A DNA stretch of 64,000 nucleotides from CAWFZT01 sp963820415 (GCA_963820415.1 CAWFZT010000006.1:1054001-1118000), one strand, 5' to 3'. Counted from the stretch's first letter, positions 9,556-18,636 are shown. Numbers and translations are program-made. Notes: generated by a model not told the origin, from the sequence alone.

Positions 9556-9647
9556 GCGCCTGGCGAATGGGCGTGTATGCGATGCCCAGTTGGCGCTCAG
9601 CCTTACTGCCATCTTAGATGAGGATTCCGCAAGGGTGTCGGGATTTT

Positions 9648-9655
9648 GCTATAAT
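9648..9655 (+). promoter_or_regulatory. TGCTATAAT -10 element of the AIR-synthase-like gene
   Basis: TATAAT at 9650-9655, preceded by TGC, forms an extended -10 box. It lies 7 bases before an in-frame TTG (9663) and 19 bases before the ATG at 9675. There is no Shine-Dalgarno sequence, so a very short leader is likely. Confidence 0.5.
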
Positions 9656-9674
9656 GGTTTTATTGGGTACCCTC

Positions 9675-10709
9675 ATGGCGATAAATCCCTTCTTCTCGGT
9701 CGGTAAACTTCCGTCAGACCTGCTGGGGCGGCTGCTCGCTCGGGCGCCAGTCCTGGACGAACGGGTCGTGCTTGGCCCGGGGATTGGCCTGGACTGCGCC
9801 GTGCTCGACCTGGGCGAGCGCGTGCTGGTGTTCAAATCCGACCCGATCACCTTCGCCGCCGAGGATATCGGTTGGTACGCCGTGCAGGTCAATGCCAACG
9901 ATATCGCCACTACCGGCGCCACGCCGCGTTGGTTCCTGATGACCGCCCTGCTGCCGGAAGGCCGCACTTCGGAAAGCCTGCTGAATACTATCACCGGGCA
10001 GGTGTTTTCGGCCTGCCGTGAGCTGGGCATTTCGGTAATCGGCGGGCATACTGAGATCACCCACGGGCTGGAACGTCCCATCCTGGCGGGTACGCTGGTA
10101 GGCGAGGTAGAACGCGGCAGCCTGGTCACCCCGCGCGGCGCCTCCCCCGGCGATAAAATCCTGCTGACCAAGGGTGTGCCGGTAGAGGCCACAGCCATCC
10201 TGGCGCGCGAGTTCCCCGAAAGACTGCGCCCCGACCTTAGCGAAGCCGAGATCAGCGAGGCTGCTAGGTTTCTTTACCAGCCTGGGATCAGCATTGTGAA
10301 GGATGCGCGCATCGCCCAAAAAGCCGGGAAAGTAACTGCCATGCACGACCCCACCGAAGGCGGGCTGGCGCTGGCGCTGTGGGAGCTGGCGGAAGCCTGC
10401 GGGCACGCCTTGATGATACAACCTGAAAAGGTTTTCGTGCCGAGTCTGGCAGCCAAAATTTGCCGGGTGTTAGGTCTCGACCCGCTGGCAACTATTGCCT
10501 CGGGGGCGCTCTTGCTCACCTGTGCGGCGGGTGACGCCCAAGCAATCTGCCAGGCGCTGCAGGCCGAAGGCATTCTGGGCAGCGTTATCGGGCAGGTTGA
10601 AGCAGGGCCGGCGGCGGTCTGGCAGGCCGGCCTGGCCGGCCAGGCCGGGCGGCTGGTTTTTCCCCGCCCGGAACGCGACGAAATCGGCAAGGTTTACCAG
10701 CATGACTGA
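9675..10709 (+). CDS. AIR synthase-related / HypE-like protein
   Basis: 344 residues from ATG 9675 (MAINPFFSVGKLPSD); TTG at 9663 is an alternative start. The N-terminal AIRS domain holds GPGIGLDCAVLDLGERVLVFKSDPITF and QVNANDIATTGATPRWFLM; the C-terminal AIRS_C domain holds LVTPRGASPGDKILLTKGVPVEATAIL, MHDPTEGGLALALWE and a GALLLTC turn. This ATP-dependent fold covers PurM, ThiL, SelD and HypE. The layout is closest to HypE-like proteins of unknown substrate that are often found outside hydrogenase operons, and no hydrogenase genes are present here. SelD was considered because of the selenoprotein further on, but the N-terminal glycine-rich loop with Cys/Sec typical of SelD is absent. Its stop overlaps the next gene by 8 bases. 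Confidence 0.8.
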   Translation: MAINPFFSVGKLPSDLLGRLLARAPVLDERVVLGPGIGLDCAVLDLGERVLVFKSDPITFAAEDIGWYAVQVNANDIATTGATPRWFLMTALLPEGRTSESLLNTITGQVFSACRELGISVIGGHTEITHGLERPILAGTLVGEVERGSLVTPRGASPGDKILLTKGVPVEATAILAREFPERLRPDLSEAEISEAARFLYQPGISIVKDARIAQKAGKVTAMHDPTEGGLALALWELAEACGHALMIQPEKVFVPSLAAKICRVLGLDPLATIASGALLLTCAAGDAQAICQALQAEGILGSVIGQVEAGPAAVWQAGLAGQAGRLVFPRPERDEIGKVYQHD

Positions 10710-11232
10710 CCCGACTCCTCCCCCCATCGAAACCTATTGGGTGATCCCCGGAAAGTTATTGGCCGGGGAATACCCGGGAACGCAGCTGATCTACGACCCG
10801 CTGCTGAATCGTAAGCTGGACTACCTGCTCGAACGGAAGGTCAGCTACTTCCTCGACCTGACCGAGCCGGGTGCGCTGACCCCCTACAGTGAGACGCTTT
10901 TCCAAGAAGCCGGCAGGTTGGGATACAGGGTTGAATACCACCGGTTTCCCATTCCCGACTTTGGCGTCCCCACCCGAGCGCAGATGAATGGCCTATTGGA
11001 CATGCTTGACACGGCCCTGGAGGCCGGGCAGGCTGCCTACGTGCACTGCTGGGGCGGCATCGGGCGCACGGGGACGCTGGTGGGCTGTTTCCTGGTGCGG
11101 CATGGCCTGACCGGCGAGCAGGCCTTAGCCCGCCTGGCCGAACTGCGCGCCGGACAGGCGGATACCTGGCGGCGTACGCCTGAAAGCGACGAACAGTGGC
11201 AAATGGTGTTGGAATGGGATTGTCAAAAATGA
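10702..11232 (+). CDS. Dual-specificity/tyrosine protein phosphatase-like
   Basis: 176 residues. The P-loop AYVHCWGGIGRTGTLVGC matches HCxxGxxRT, with the catalytic Cys and phosphate-binding Arg. An upstream Asp (IPDFGVP) can act as the general acid. There is no membrane segment. It would dephosphorylate phosphotyrosine proteins or small phosphorylated molecules. The ATG lies inside the preceding gene (8-base overlap), so translation is probably coupled to the AIR-synthase-like gene. It converges on the methyltransferase with only 3 bases between stops. Confidence 0.85.
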   Translation: MTDPTPPPIETYWVIPGKLLAGEYPGTQLIYDPLLNRKLDYLLERKVSYFLDLTEPGALTPYSETLFQEAGRLGYRVEYHRFPIPDFGVPTRAQMNGLLDMLDTALEAGQAAYVHCWGGIGRTGTLVGCFLVRHGLTGEQALARLAELRAGQADTWRRTPESDEQWQMVLEWDCQK

Positions 11233-11235
11233 CAG

Positions 11236-11970
11236 TTACATTTTTTCAATAACCCAGAAATGGGAAAGGCCCAGGTTTGACAGGGGAGTACGTTCGAGGG
11301 ACTGGAGCACCCTGCGTAATAACCGGCCAGCAGCCGGCCAGCGGGCGATGATATTATCGTAAGCGCCGAAAATAACCGAGCGGCGCACGGAGCGCACCGG
11401 CAGCCCAGCAAACAGGCGCTCGATATCGCCGCGCGAGTAGACGCGCACGTGCGGCACCAGCTGGTCGCGCCAGCGGCGGGGCATATAATTGACCAAGGGG
11501 ATGTTGCCAAAGTGGTAGCGCCCGCGCAAGTAGATGCCATGCGTTTCGAAGGGATAGCCACGGTTGGGGCAGAACAGCACCAGCCGGCCACCCGGGCGCA
11601 GGATGCGCACAATTTCGCCCACGGCAGCCCAGTCATCCTGGACATGTTCGAGGACCTCGTTGCTGAGCACCAGGTCAAACCACCCATCCGGAAAAGGCAG
11701 GCTCTCCCCGGCGCCGCACACCACCTGGTCAGCGGCCAGGTGGGCCTGGCGGGTGCGTTCCAACTCGATATCCAGGCCGACCGCCTGGCGGGCTTCTTTC
11801 TGCAGGCGGAACAGGTAAGAGCCAACCCCACAGCCGGCTTCGAAAACGCTGCCATGCATGCGCTCGCCGGCTGCCTCGCGCACCATTTCAAAGCGCCGCT
11901 CCTGCCCGGCGCGCCAGACATAAGAAGGCTCACCCCGCAAGGCGGCCTTTTCCGAGGCTCTGTCTGTCAT
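11236..11970 (-). CDS. Class I SAM-dependent methyltransferase
   Basis: 244 residues from ATG 11970, whose ATGA overlaps the stop of the preceding gene; an ATG 12 bases upstream is possible. The Rossmann fold is visible: motif I VFEAGCGVGSYLFRL, motif II acidic GLDIE, motif III GAGESLPFPDGWFDLVLSNEVLEHVQDD and post-motif ILRPGGRLVLFCPNRGY. The C-terminus (VRSVRRSVIFGAYDNIIARWP) is typical of Methyltransf_11 enzymes acting on small molecules or glycolipids. It is the last gene of a tightly packed minus-strand operon with ubiX and ubiE. The substrate cannot be deduced. Confidence 0.85.
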   Translation of the reverse strand: MTDRASEKAALRGEPSYVWRAGQERRFEMVREAAGERMHGSVFEAGCGVGSYLFRLQKEARQAVGLDIELERTRQAHLAADQVVCGAGESLPFPDGWFDLVLSNEVLEHVQDDWAAVGEIVRILRPGGRLVLFCPNRGYPFETHGIYLRGRYHFGNIPLVNYMPRRWRDQLVPHVRVYSRGDIERLFAGLPVRSVRRSVIFGAYDNIIARWPAAGRLLRRVLQSLERTPLSNLGLSHFWVIEKM

Positions 11971-12982
11971 GCTTCGGTCCATTCCTCTTTGAAGCCAAAA
12001 CCGCGCCAGTTATCCACCAGGCGCAGCCACTGCGGCGTAAAAACGTACAGGGTATTGCGAGCCATCTCTTCTTTGAATTTGGCGGTAAAAGGGAAGCGAG
12101 CCAGGTAAAGCTGGTAGGCGCGCTCCCATTCCGGGCCGGCGGGCACAGGCTGGGCCTCGCCGCGGATTTGCAGCCCGTAAATGTCGCACCAGCCTTCGAC
12201 CACCGGAGAAAGGGTCAACGCAACCGCCGGGTTAGCCGCCAGGTCACGCCCGTGCTGGCTGGCAGGAGAGGAAAAGAAATACAACCGGTGATCCTCGCCA
12301 GCCGCGAAGTAGACCGAGGCGGCGTGGGGGGCGCCATCTGCGCCGACTGTGGCCAGGTTGACCAGCGGCAGCGCCAGCAGGTCCGCCGGGATTTTCGAAG
12401 GTGGCCCGGCAGGCGTAATCCCCTGCCACTCCTGGTAGAGCGAATTCTCGATCCCCAGGCGGGCCAGGACGCGCCCAACCAGGTTGTTGACCAGGGCGTC
12501 GACACTTTGCGGGTGAGTGTAAAAAGCCGGCACGGGCGGGAAGATGACTGCGCCGGCGGCGGCCGCCAGGTCCATCAGGCGGATGTGGCCGCGGTGAAAG
12601 GGCGCTTCGCGCACAACCAACAGCAGCGGGCGGCCTTCTTTCAAGGTGACGTCGGCGGCGCGGGTGAGCAGGTCTCCGGCCAGGCTGTTGGCCACCGCCG
12701 AAAGAGTTTAATCGAACAGGGGATGATCACCATCCCCTGGGTGGTAAAAGACCCGGAAGCGATGCGCGCTCCCAGGTCGCGGTAGTTATAGGTAACATCC
12801 GCCAGGGCCATCACGTCATCGACCTTCCAGCGTGTCTCCTGTTCGATGGTCAGGCGAGCCGCCGGGCTGACTATCAGGTGCGTTTCCACCTGGCTGTCCT
12901 GTAGGGCCTCCAACAAGCGGATCCCCAGGATGACCCCTGAGCTGCCTGTAATGCCCACAATCAAACGACGGTCTTTGGTCAT
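11967..12982 (-). CDS. ubiX: UbiX flavin prenyltransferase fused to a PPOX-like flavin-binding domain (one frameshift)
   Basis: About 338 residues once a one-base deletion at about 12705-12709 is repaired (AAACTC where AAAACTC would keep frame), joining VIIPCSIK to TLSAVANSLAGDLL. Residues 1-190 are UbiX: LIVGITGSSGVILGIRLLEAL, the Ser/Cys segment GSFTTQGMVIIPCS, LLLVVREAPFHRGHIRLMDLAAAAGAVIFPPVPAFY. UbiX makes prenylated FMN, the cofactor of UbiD-type decarboxylases in quinone and aromatic-acid metabolism. Residues 195-338 are a split-barrel pyridoxamine-phosphate-oxidase-like domain (LVNLATVGADGAPHAASVYFA..LYFFSSPASQHGRDLAANPAVALTL) that normally binds flavin. Both parts share one frame across the junction (VGRVLARLGIENSLYQEW to SKIPADLLALP), so the fusion is real. 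ubiE lies 5 bases upstream. Confidence 0.85.
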
Positions 12983-12987
12983 TTCGG

Positions 12988-13686
12988 CTACTTTCTGGCC
13001 CAGTGGATGGCAATTGTGCCGAACATCAGGCGGTGGAACTCGACCTGGCGGAATCCGGCGGCAGCGATCTGCGCCTGAAGCTCTTCGGCGGGTAAAAAAC
13101 CTTCACTGGTCTCGGGCAGGTAGTGGTAAGCATCCGGCTGCCCACTGATGATTTTACCCAAGAAAGGGATGATTGTGTGCATGTAGAAGCGAATCAAAGG
13201 GGTGAGCAGCGAACGATGCGGCCGGGTGGTATCCAGCGCCACCAGGCGCCCACCCGGTTTGAGCACGCGCTGCTGTTCGGATAGAGCCTGGGGCAGATCG
13301 ACTACGTTGCGCAAGAGAAAGCCGGAGACCACGGCGTCGAAGCTCTCAGCGGGGAAAGGCAGGTGCAGCGCGTCAGCGGCGCACCAATCCAGTCTGCCGA
13401 CGTAGCGCGGCTGGCCGACGCGCAGCATAGCGGGGGTAATATCGGCCGCTAAGGGGCGAGAATATGGATGCTGGCGCAGCGCCTCGCCCGACAGGTCGCC
13501 GGTACCGGCGCCCAGGTCGAGCAGGCGACCGTCTTCCGGCAGGCCGGACAGGCGGATGACCTGGTGGCGCCAGCGCCTGTCCTGGCCGGCGGTCATCAGC
13601 CGGTTGAGCAGATCGTAGTGCGGGGCAATACGCTCGAACATCCCCTGTACGTATCGAGCGCGTTCTGAATGAGGTTCACCCCTCAT
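12988..13686 (-). CDS. ubiE: Demethylmenaquinone methyltransferase (UbiE/MenG)
   Basis: 232 residues, the standard length. Signatures: RARYVQGMFERIAPHYDLLNRLMTAGQDRRWR, SAM motif LLDLGAGTGDLSGEAL, ADITPAMLRVGQ, FDAVVSGFLLRNVVDLPQALSEQQRVLKPGGRLVALDTTRP and FLGKIISGQPDAYHYLPETSEGFLPAEEL. It performs the last C-methylation of menaquinone at the cytoplasmic membrane. The stop is 5 bases before the ubiX start, and its start overlaps the histidine kinase gene by 11 bases, so these are one transcript. No other men or mqn genes are in the window. Confidence 0.93.
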   Translation of the reverse strand: MRGEPHSERARYVQGMFERIAPHYDLLNRLMTAGQDRRWRHQVIRLSGLPEDGRLLDLGAGTGDLSGEALRQHPYSRPLAADITPAMLRVGQPRYVGRLDWCAADALHLPFPAESFDAVVSGFLLRNVVDLPQALSEQQRVLKPGGRLVALDTTRPHRSLLTPLIRFYMHTIIPFLGKIISGQPDAYHYLPETSEGFLPAEELQAQIAAAGFRQVEFHRLMFGTIAIHWARK

Positions 13687-15361
13687 TTGAGAATGGCACC
13701 CAGGCCAGAACCGCGGCGCCCTTGCCAGGTTCTGAAGAAATCTCTACTTCTCCACCCACGTTATGCACGCGGGTCTGCATGTTGGCCAGCCCGTGCCCAA
13801 GGGTTAATTTGACCTTGCTGGCGTCGAAACCCCGCCCGTCGTCGCTGACTTCCAGTAGGACGCGGTCGGCGGTTTTCCAAAGGGATAATTCGACGTGGCG
13901 CGCCCGGGCGTGCTTGGCAGTGTTGGCCAACGCCTCCTGGCAGATGTGAAAGAGGGCAATCGCCTGAGCATCCGGTAAGCCAGCCAGGTTATCTGCCGGG
14001 CCCTGCAGGTTGACGTCTACCAGGGTATTGGCACGGAATTCGCTCACCAGGCGCTGAACGCCCTGCATCAGACTCTCGTTATAAAGCTGGCGCGGGCGCA
14101 GATCGAGGATGTAGGTGCGGATATCGCGGATGGTGCTGTTCAGGTCGCTCGTGGCCTGGATGATGCGTTGGCGGGCCGCCTCGGGATCTTCGGCCATCAG
14201 CAGGCGGGCGTGATCGAGGGTCAGGCCAACGGCGTAAATAGACTGGATGATGCCATCGTGCAGGTCCATGCCAATGCGCTCGCGCTCCTCCAGCACGGCC
14301 AGGCGGCGCTGCTGCAGGCTGAGGCGCACGTTTTCCACCGCCATACCCACCCACGAACCAATCGAAGAAAGTAATTGGATTTCTTGCTCGTTCAAAGGCC
14401 CTGGATGGCAGTTGGCGATCACCAGCACGCCGATCACACCGCTGCGTCCTGGCAGTGGAAAGCAAGCGATCTGGCGGAAACAGCTTCCCATAACCGCCGG
14501 TTCAAGCCCGTCGCCATCCACGCCCGGCAGGTCCAGCAGGCGCGGCTGCCCGGCTTTAGCGACTTGGCCAACCAGGCCCTCGCCAACGTGGAACTCTTTA
14601 TGCGCCCAAAGCGAGCCGCTTATCTCACTGCGATGTAAAACCAGCTTGAGCACCTTACTGTCTTCCTCGCGCAGGAAAATATCCCCCAGCTCGAGGTGCA
14701 GGTATTCCATCATCTGGGTTAGCGCTTTATCGAGGATCTGGTCGATGTCAGAAGAAGAAGCCAGGGTAGAAGCCAGGTCATTCAGCAGGGCCAGGTTTTC
14801 GCTGCGCTGTGTGAGGATTTGGTCACGGCGAGTAAGCTCCTGGTACAGGCGCAAGTTAGAGATAGCGATAGCAGCATAGGCTGCCAGGGTCTCGATCACC
14901 TGCTGGTCTTCCGGCGAAAATTCATCCGCCCCGATCTTGTTGGTCAGGTAAATCTGGCCGAGCTGGCGACCGGAAGCCCCGATCGGGACGCCGAGGAATG
15001 AGGTCATCGGAGGGTGGTGCTGCGGGAAACCGGAGCTGCGCGGGTCAGCGGCGATGTTAGCGATGCGTACCGGGCCCTCGCCGCGCATCAGGACCCCGAT
15101 CAGGCCTTTCCCAACCGGGGAATGGGCCATCTGTTTGATGTCTTCATGGGTCATGCCGATGGGGATAAACTTTTCCAGCTCGCCCTGATCGTCCAGCACG
15201 CCCACGGCGGCATATTGCGCCCCGGCTTCCTCGCAGGCGATCCTGGCAATGCGCTCCAGGAGCGATTCGAGGGAAGTATCCTGGATCAGATCCAGGCTGG
15301 CGCGGTGCAGACCGGCCAGGCGTTCTTCGAGCTGCTCGCGGGTCAGGGTAATCATGTTCAT
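13676..15361 (-). CDS. GAF-domain sensor histidine kinase (NarL/DegS type)
   Basis: 561 residues, soluble. GAF domain 1 (about 25-175: CEEAGAQYAAVGVLDDQGELEKFIPIGM) and GAF domain 2 (about 205-350) are followed by a HisKA_3 dimerisation segment with phospho-acceptor His (LEERERIGMDLHDGIIQSIYAVGL, about 365-390) and a HATPase domain with N box CQEALANTAKHARA, DDGRGFD and GHGLANMQTRV. It senses a cytoplasmic ligand or redox state and phosphorylates a response regulator, which is not adjacent; a receiver-only regulator lies divergently at 16353. A TAAAAT box sits 9 bases before the ATG. It heads the ubiE-ubiX operon. Confidence 0.92.
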   Translation of the reverse strand: MNMITLTREQLEERLAGLHRASLDLIQDTSLESLLERIARIACEEAGAQYAAVGVLDDQGELEKFIPIGMTHEDIKQMAHSPVGKGLIGVLMRGEGPVRIANIAADPRSSGFPQHHPPMTSFLGVPIGASGRQLGQIYLTNKIGADEFSPEDQQVIETLAAYAAIAISNLRLYQELTRRDQILTQRSENLALLNDLASTLASSSDIDQILDKALTQMMEYLHLELGDIFLREEDSKVLKLVLHRSEISGSLWAHKEFHVGEGLVGQVAKAGQPRLLDLPGVDGDGLEPAVMGSCFRQIACFPLPGRSGVIGVLVIANCHPGPLNEQEIQLLSSIGSWVGMAVENVRLSLQQRRLAVLEERERIGMDLHDGIIQSIYAVGLTLDHARLLMAEDPEAARQRIIQATSDLNSTIRDIRTYILDLRPRQLYNESLMQGVQRLVSEFRANTLVDVNLQGPADNLAGLPDAQAIALFHICQEALANTAKHARARHVELSLWKTADRVLLEVSDDGRGFDASKVKLTLGHGLANMQTRVHNVGGEVEISSEPGKGAAVLAWVPFSNEG

Positions 15362-15476
15362 GATTTATAAATTTTACTCCAAATTGTCCACATTAGCAAT
15401 TAATGCCCCAAAGCCATACAACGTATCCATACATCATCATGATGGAACCTCAGTGCCAGGCCGATTGGCCGGCCTA

Positions 15477-15538
15477 CGTATGGGAGGGTCTGTGCTGTAG
15501 CTGATTGACGCCATTAACTGTCCAGACCCTCCCATACG
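15477..15538. repeat. Perfect 16-base inverted repeat in a gene gap
   Basis: Arms CGTATGGGAGGGTCTG (15477-15492) and its exact complement (15523-15538) flank a 30-base spacer, between the divergent histidine kinase and oxidoreductase genes. It is not a simple terminator because neither neighbouring gene ends here. The 11-base core GGGAGGGTCTG recurs at 39182-39192, so it may belong to a dispersed repeat. Nearby are two TTGTATAAG copies (about 15573 and 15594) that could serve the downstream promoter. Confidence 0.7.
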
Positions 15539-15656
15539 ATGCGGTAACACGGCTAGGCCAGGAGCTGTGATATTGTATAAGGATTGATTAATCTTGTATA
15601 AGAATAGCTTGAAAACCATTGGTAGTATGTAAGAATATGAGCAGGAGATGTCCATT

Positions 15657-16295
15657 ATGTTCGATAGCATTTTTAGACGAAAAGAAGATGAAGAGAAATT
15701 CAAAAAAGAAGGGCGGCTGCCACCCGGCCAATCTTATACGGTGCGCTTCCCCGTCCTGCATTACGGGTCGGTGCCCGCCTTTACCTCCGCTACCTGGGAT
15801 TTCCGCGTTTGGGGCGAAGTGGAAAACCCTCTACGCCTGACCTGGGAAGAGTTCAACAAGTTGCCACGCAGCCAGGTCAAAATGGACATCCACTGTGTGA
15901 CCAAGTGGAGTAAGTTCGACACGCTCTGGGAGGGTGTGCAGGTGCAGACGCTGCTCGACCAGGGGCTGATCAAACTCACCCCTAAAGCGCGCTTTGTGCT
16001 GGAACACGCCGAATACGGGTTTACCACCAACGTGCCGCTGTCGGTGGCGCTGCAGGAGAATTTCTTGCTGGCGACTTATTTCAACGGCGAACCGATCTCT
16101 CCCGAACACGGCTACCCGCTGAGGGCGGTGGTCGGAGCCATTCCCGACCGGAAAGACCTGACCACGCCTTACCTGTGGAAAGGCGCCAAGTGGCTGCGCG
16201 GCCTGGAATTCCTCAGCCAGGACCAGTTAGGGTTCTGGGAACTGGCCGGATACAGCAACAGCGCCGATGTGTGGGAGGAAGAACGCTTTGCTTAA
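15657..16295 (+). CDS. Sulfite oxidase-like molybdopterin oxidoreductase
   Basis: 212 residues from ATG 15657; AGGAG at 15643-15647 lies too close to the ATG at 15648 but at good distance for 15657. The Oxidored_molyb fold is shown by TWDFRVWGEVENPLRLTWEEF and DIHCVTKWSKFDTLWEGV, whose Cys is the usual molybdenum ligand. Further segments are YGFTTNVPLSVALQENFLLATYFNGEPISPEHGYPLRAVV and KGAKWLRGLEFL. There is no signal peptide, unlike MsrP, so it is probably cytoplasmic; the substrate is unknown. No haem partner lies beside it. Confidence 0.88.
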   Translation: MFDSIFRRKEDEEKFKKEGRLPPGQSYTVRFPVLHYGSVPAFTSATWDFRVWGEVENPLRLTWEEFNKLPRSQVKMDIHCVTKWSKFDTLWEGVQVQTLLDQGLIKLTPKARFVLEHAEYGFTTNVPLSVALQENFLLATYFNGEPISPEHGYPLRAVVGAIPDRKDLTTPYLWKGAKWLRGLEFLSQDQLGFWELAGYSNSADVWEEERFA

Positions 16296-16352
16296 ACAGG
16301 CCGCGGCCTTTTTTCGCTTGTGCACTTCAATCAACAACGTTAAAATAGGATT

Positions 16353-16982
16353 ATGAGGAACCAATCAGGATCCCTACTTGTGGTAGAAGACGTCCCCAAT
16401 GTCCTGGAACTGCTGGAAGTAACCTTGCGGTTCAAAGGCTATCCGGTGGTAACCGCCCGGAACGGCCTGGAGGCATTGGAAAAAGTGGCGCAAGAACGCC
16501 CGGCATTGATCATCACCGATATCCTGATGCCTAAGATGGACGGTTATGCCCTGGTTCACAACCTGCGTAAGGACCCGCTTACCCGCCATATCCCGGTCAT
16601 TTTTGTTTCGGCCACCTACATAACCCCGGAAGATAAGAATTTTGCCCTCAGCATGGGCAGCGTGCGCTTCGTCGAAAAGCCGATCGACGCTGAAGACTTC
16701 TTGCTGACCGTGGCTGAAATCCTGACCCAGGGGTTAGATACCACGCCGCGGGCGATGTCCGACCAGACGTTTTACAGCGGTTACCGTTTGCGCCTGGAAA
16801 GCAAGCTGCGACATAAGAATACACAGATCATGCGCACCGAGCGCCTGCTTTCCACGCTTTCACCAGCGCAAAAACCGGCCTTCGAAGCGCTGCTGGCGCA
16901 GTCGATCAAGGACCGGGACGAAGTCCAGAATGAGCTGGACGAGCTGCTGAAATTAATGGACGACCTGCATATCGCCCAATGA
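16353..16982 (+). CDS. Response regulator with receiver domain and helical C-terminus
   Basis: 209 residues. The receiver domain spans 1-125 with acidic residues E12/D13, phospho-acceptor D56 (LIITDILMPKMDGY), a Thr/Ser switch in IFVSATY and K109 (RFVEKP). The rest (125-209) is predicted helical, possibly coiled coil, with no DNA-binding or enzymatic output domain, so it probably works by protein contacts. TAAAAT at 16341-16346 is followed by 6 bases and the ATG, so the mRNA is probably leaderless. Its stop overlaps the start of the inositol phosphatase gene (ATGA). Confidence 0.88.
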   Translation: MRNQSGSLLVVEDVPNVLELLEVTLRFKGYPVVTARNGLEALEKVAQERPALIITDILMPKMDGYALVHNLRKDPLTRHIPVIFVSATYITPEDKNFALSMGSVRFVEKPIDAEDFLLTVAEILTQGLDTTPRAMSDQTFYSGYRLRLESKLRHKNTQIMRTERLLSTLSPAQKPAFEALLAQSIKDRDEVQNELDELLKLMDDLHIAQ

Positions 16983-17758
16983 AACCAACCCTGGAGCATT
17001 TAACCTCCTGGGCGGCCGAGGCCGGCGAGATAGTGCGCGCCGGCTATGGCAAGAGCCACGACATCTCGTACAAGGGCACGATCGACCTGGTCACCGAGAC
17101 GGACCACCTCTCGGAAGATTTGATCATCGGCCATATCCGCTGGGAATTCCCCGATCATTCGATCATTACCGAAGAGAGCGGCAAGTTGGATGGCTTGCGC
17201 AGCCAGCGCTGGTTCGTAGACCCCCTGGACGGGACGGTGAACTATTCGCACGGCATGCCCTTCTTTGGCGTCTCCCTGGCTTACGCCGAAAACGGGCGGG
17301 TACGGTTAGGGGTGATCTACAACCCGATCCACAACGAATGTTTCAGCGCCGAGCGAGGCCAGGGCGCCTGGCTGAACGGGTCGCCGATCCACGTAAAAGA
17401 TACCCCCGACCTGATCCACAGCCTGCTCGTGACCGGTTTTCCCTACGATATGTGGGAGCAGCCGGATAATAACCTGGACAATTTCATCGCCCTGTCCCGC
17501 CTGAGCCAGGGAGTGAGGCGCCTGGGCTCGGCGGCCCTAGACCTGTGCTACGTGGCGGCCGGCTGGCTGGACGGCTACTGGGAGATCCGCATCAAGCCGT
17601 GGGATATCGCCGCCGGGGCGCTGATCGTCGAGGAGGCCGGTGGGGTGGTGACCAAGCTCAATGGAGAGGCGGATTACATGCAGCCACCCTACGATATCCT
17701 GGCCTGCACGCCGAGTCTGCATGGGGCGATGCTGGGGGTGCTGAATAAAAGTGGTTAG
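16979..17758 (+). CDS. Inositol monophosphatase family protein
   Basis: 259 residues. Magnesium-binding motifs are present: ITEESG, FVDPLDGTVNYSHGMPFFGVSLA (DPLDGT) and the C-terminal KPWDIAAGALIVEEAGGVV. The family removes phosphate from inositol 1-phosphate and related sugar phosphates, including fructose 1,6-bisphosphate in some members, in the cytoplasm. Length and motif order are normal. It overlaps the response regulator by 4 bases and converges with the nucleoside phosphorylase gene, overlapping it by 4 bases at the stops. Confidence 0.92.
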   Translation: MKPTLEHLTSWAAEAGEIVRAGYGKSHDISYKGTIDLVTETDHLSEDLIIGHIRWEFPDHSIITEESGKLDGLRSQRWFVDPLDGTVNYSHGMPFFGVSLAYAENGRVRLGVIYNPIHNECFSAERGQGAWLNGSPIHVKDTPDLIHSLLVTGFPYDMWEQPDNNLDNFIALSRLSQGVRRLGSAALDLCYVAAGWLDGYWEIRIKPWDIAAGALIVEEAGGVVTKLNGEADYMQPPYDILACTPSLHGAMLGVLNKSG

Positions 17759-18561
17759 TGAGTGGTGGAAAGACAATCGAGCAACGCCTTTGCGAGGACC
17801 TTGCTGCGAATTTCTTTCCGATGCTCCTGCTCGGCTGGTAGTCGCCCTGCGAAAAGGGTCTGGTTCTTTACCGGCACGTCTGATACAGAAAACAAGGCGG
17901 CCGCCCGCATGCCTGCAAATCGGGCCGCTTTGAACACAGCGGCGGTTTCCATTTCGATTCCGATGCAGCCTAACTGGTTGGCTATCTCATCCAGGATGCT
18001 GAACTGAGCCAGAATAGTATCTATACTGAAGACCGGACCGGTGTGTAAGGTCACGCCCGCCGGGAGCGCCAGGGGCAAGGTCGCATCCCCAAGCGCCGAA
18101 GATAACCCCTCATCTGGGGCATTCCGCTCTAAAAAACAATCCTCGGCAGGGAAACCCGATTGGAGATAGCGGCAAAATCCATCCCCGGCGTAAGAGAATT
18201 CAGGCATCATCAGGTCGCCGACGTGCATATCCGGGCGCAAACCACCTACCGATCCGGCAAACAGGATCCGCTCACAAGGCGTACAGCTCAGGGCCAGGAC
18301 GGCGTCCCCCGCCTGCGGGGCGCCGATGCCCGAACGGACGAAACTGAGAGGTTTGCCCTGGAATACCATTTCGTACAAAACGTTGGGAGTGATCATCGTG
18401 ATCTGCTCCACCCACAACTCAAATATCTCGGCCTGCCACCACGGGGCCAGGATAACGTCCGCATGGATTGCCTCGGGAGCGCTCCGGAAGGCCATGCGGA
18501 CCACGTCGACCGGCGAGATATTGTATTTTTCCAGTTGAAGAAAATCGGGGGGGTGTTTCAT
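17755..18561 (-). CDS. Nucleoside phosphorylase family protein
   Basis: 268 residues from ATG 18561. It is chosen because a TATAAT box (18569-18574) lies 7 bases upstream; in-frame ATGs at 18567 and 18579 overlap or precede that box. Motifs of the PNP_UDP_1 superfamily: GIGAPQAGDAVLALS, ILFAGSVGGLRPDMHVGDLMMPEFSYAGDG and the substrate segment GCIGIEMETAAVFKAARFAGMRAAALFSVSD. It would split a purine or pyrimidine nucleoside with phosphate. Which base it uses cannot be told from sequence. Confidence 0.82.
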   Translation of the reverse strand: MKHPPDFLQLEKYNISPVDVVRMAFRSAPEAIHADVILAPWWQAEIFELWVEQITMITPNVLYEMVFQGKPLSFVRSGIGAPQAGDAVLALSCTPCERILFAGSVGGLRPDMHVGDLMMPEFSYAGDGFCRYLQSGFPAEDCFLERNAPDEGLSSALGDATLPLALPAGVTLHTGPVFSIDTILAQFSILDEIANQLGCIGIEMETAAVFKAARFAGMRAAALFSVSDVPVKNQTLFAGRLPAEQEHRKEIRSKVLAKALLDCLSTTH

Positions 18562-18636
18562 AGACATGATTATAACCATTTTACCTACATTACCCGCTGC
18601 CGGGACGCGGCGGAAAATGTAATTTAGACCGTTCCG

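Noticed and set aside
9675..10709. SelD (selenophosphate synthetase) to pair with the selenoprotein
   Set aside because: Lacks the N-terminal Cys/Sec glycine-rich loop and other SelD segments; fits HypE-like AIR synthase better.
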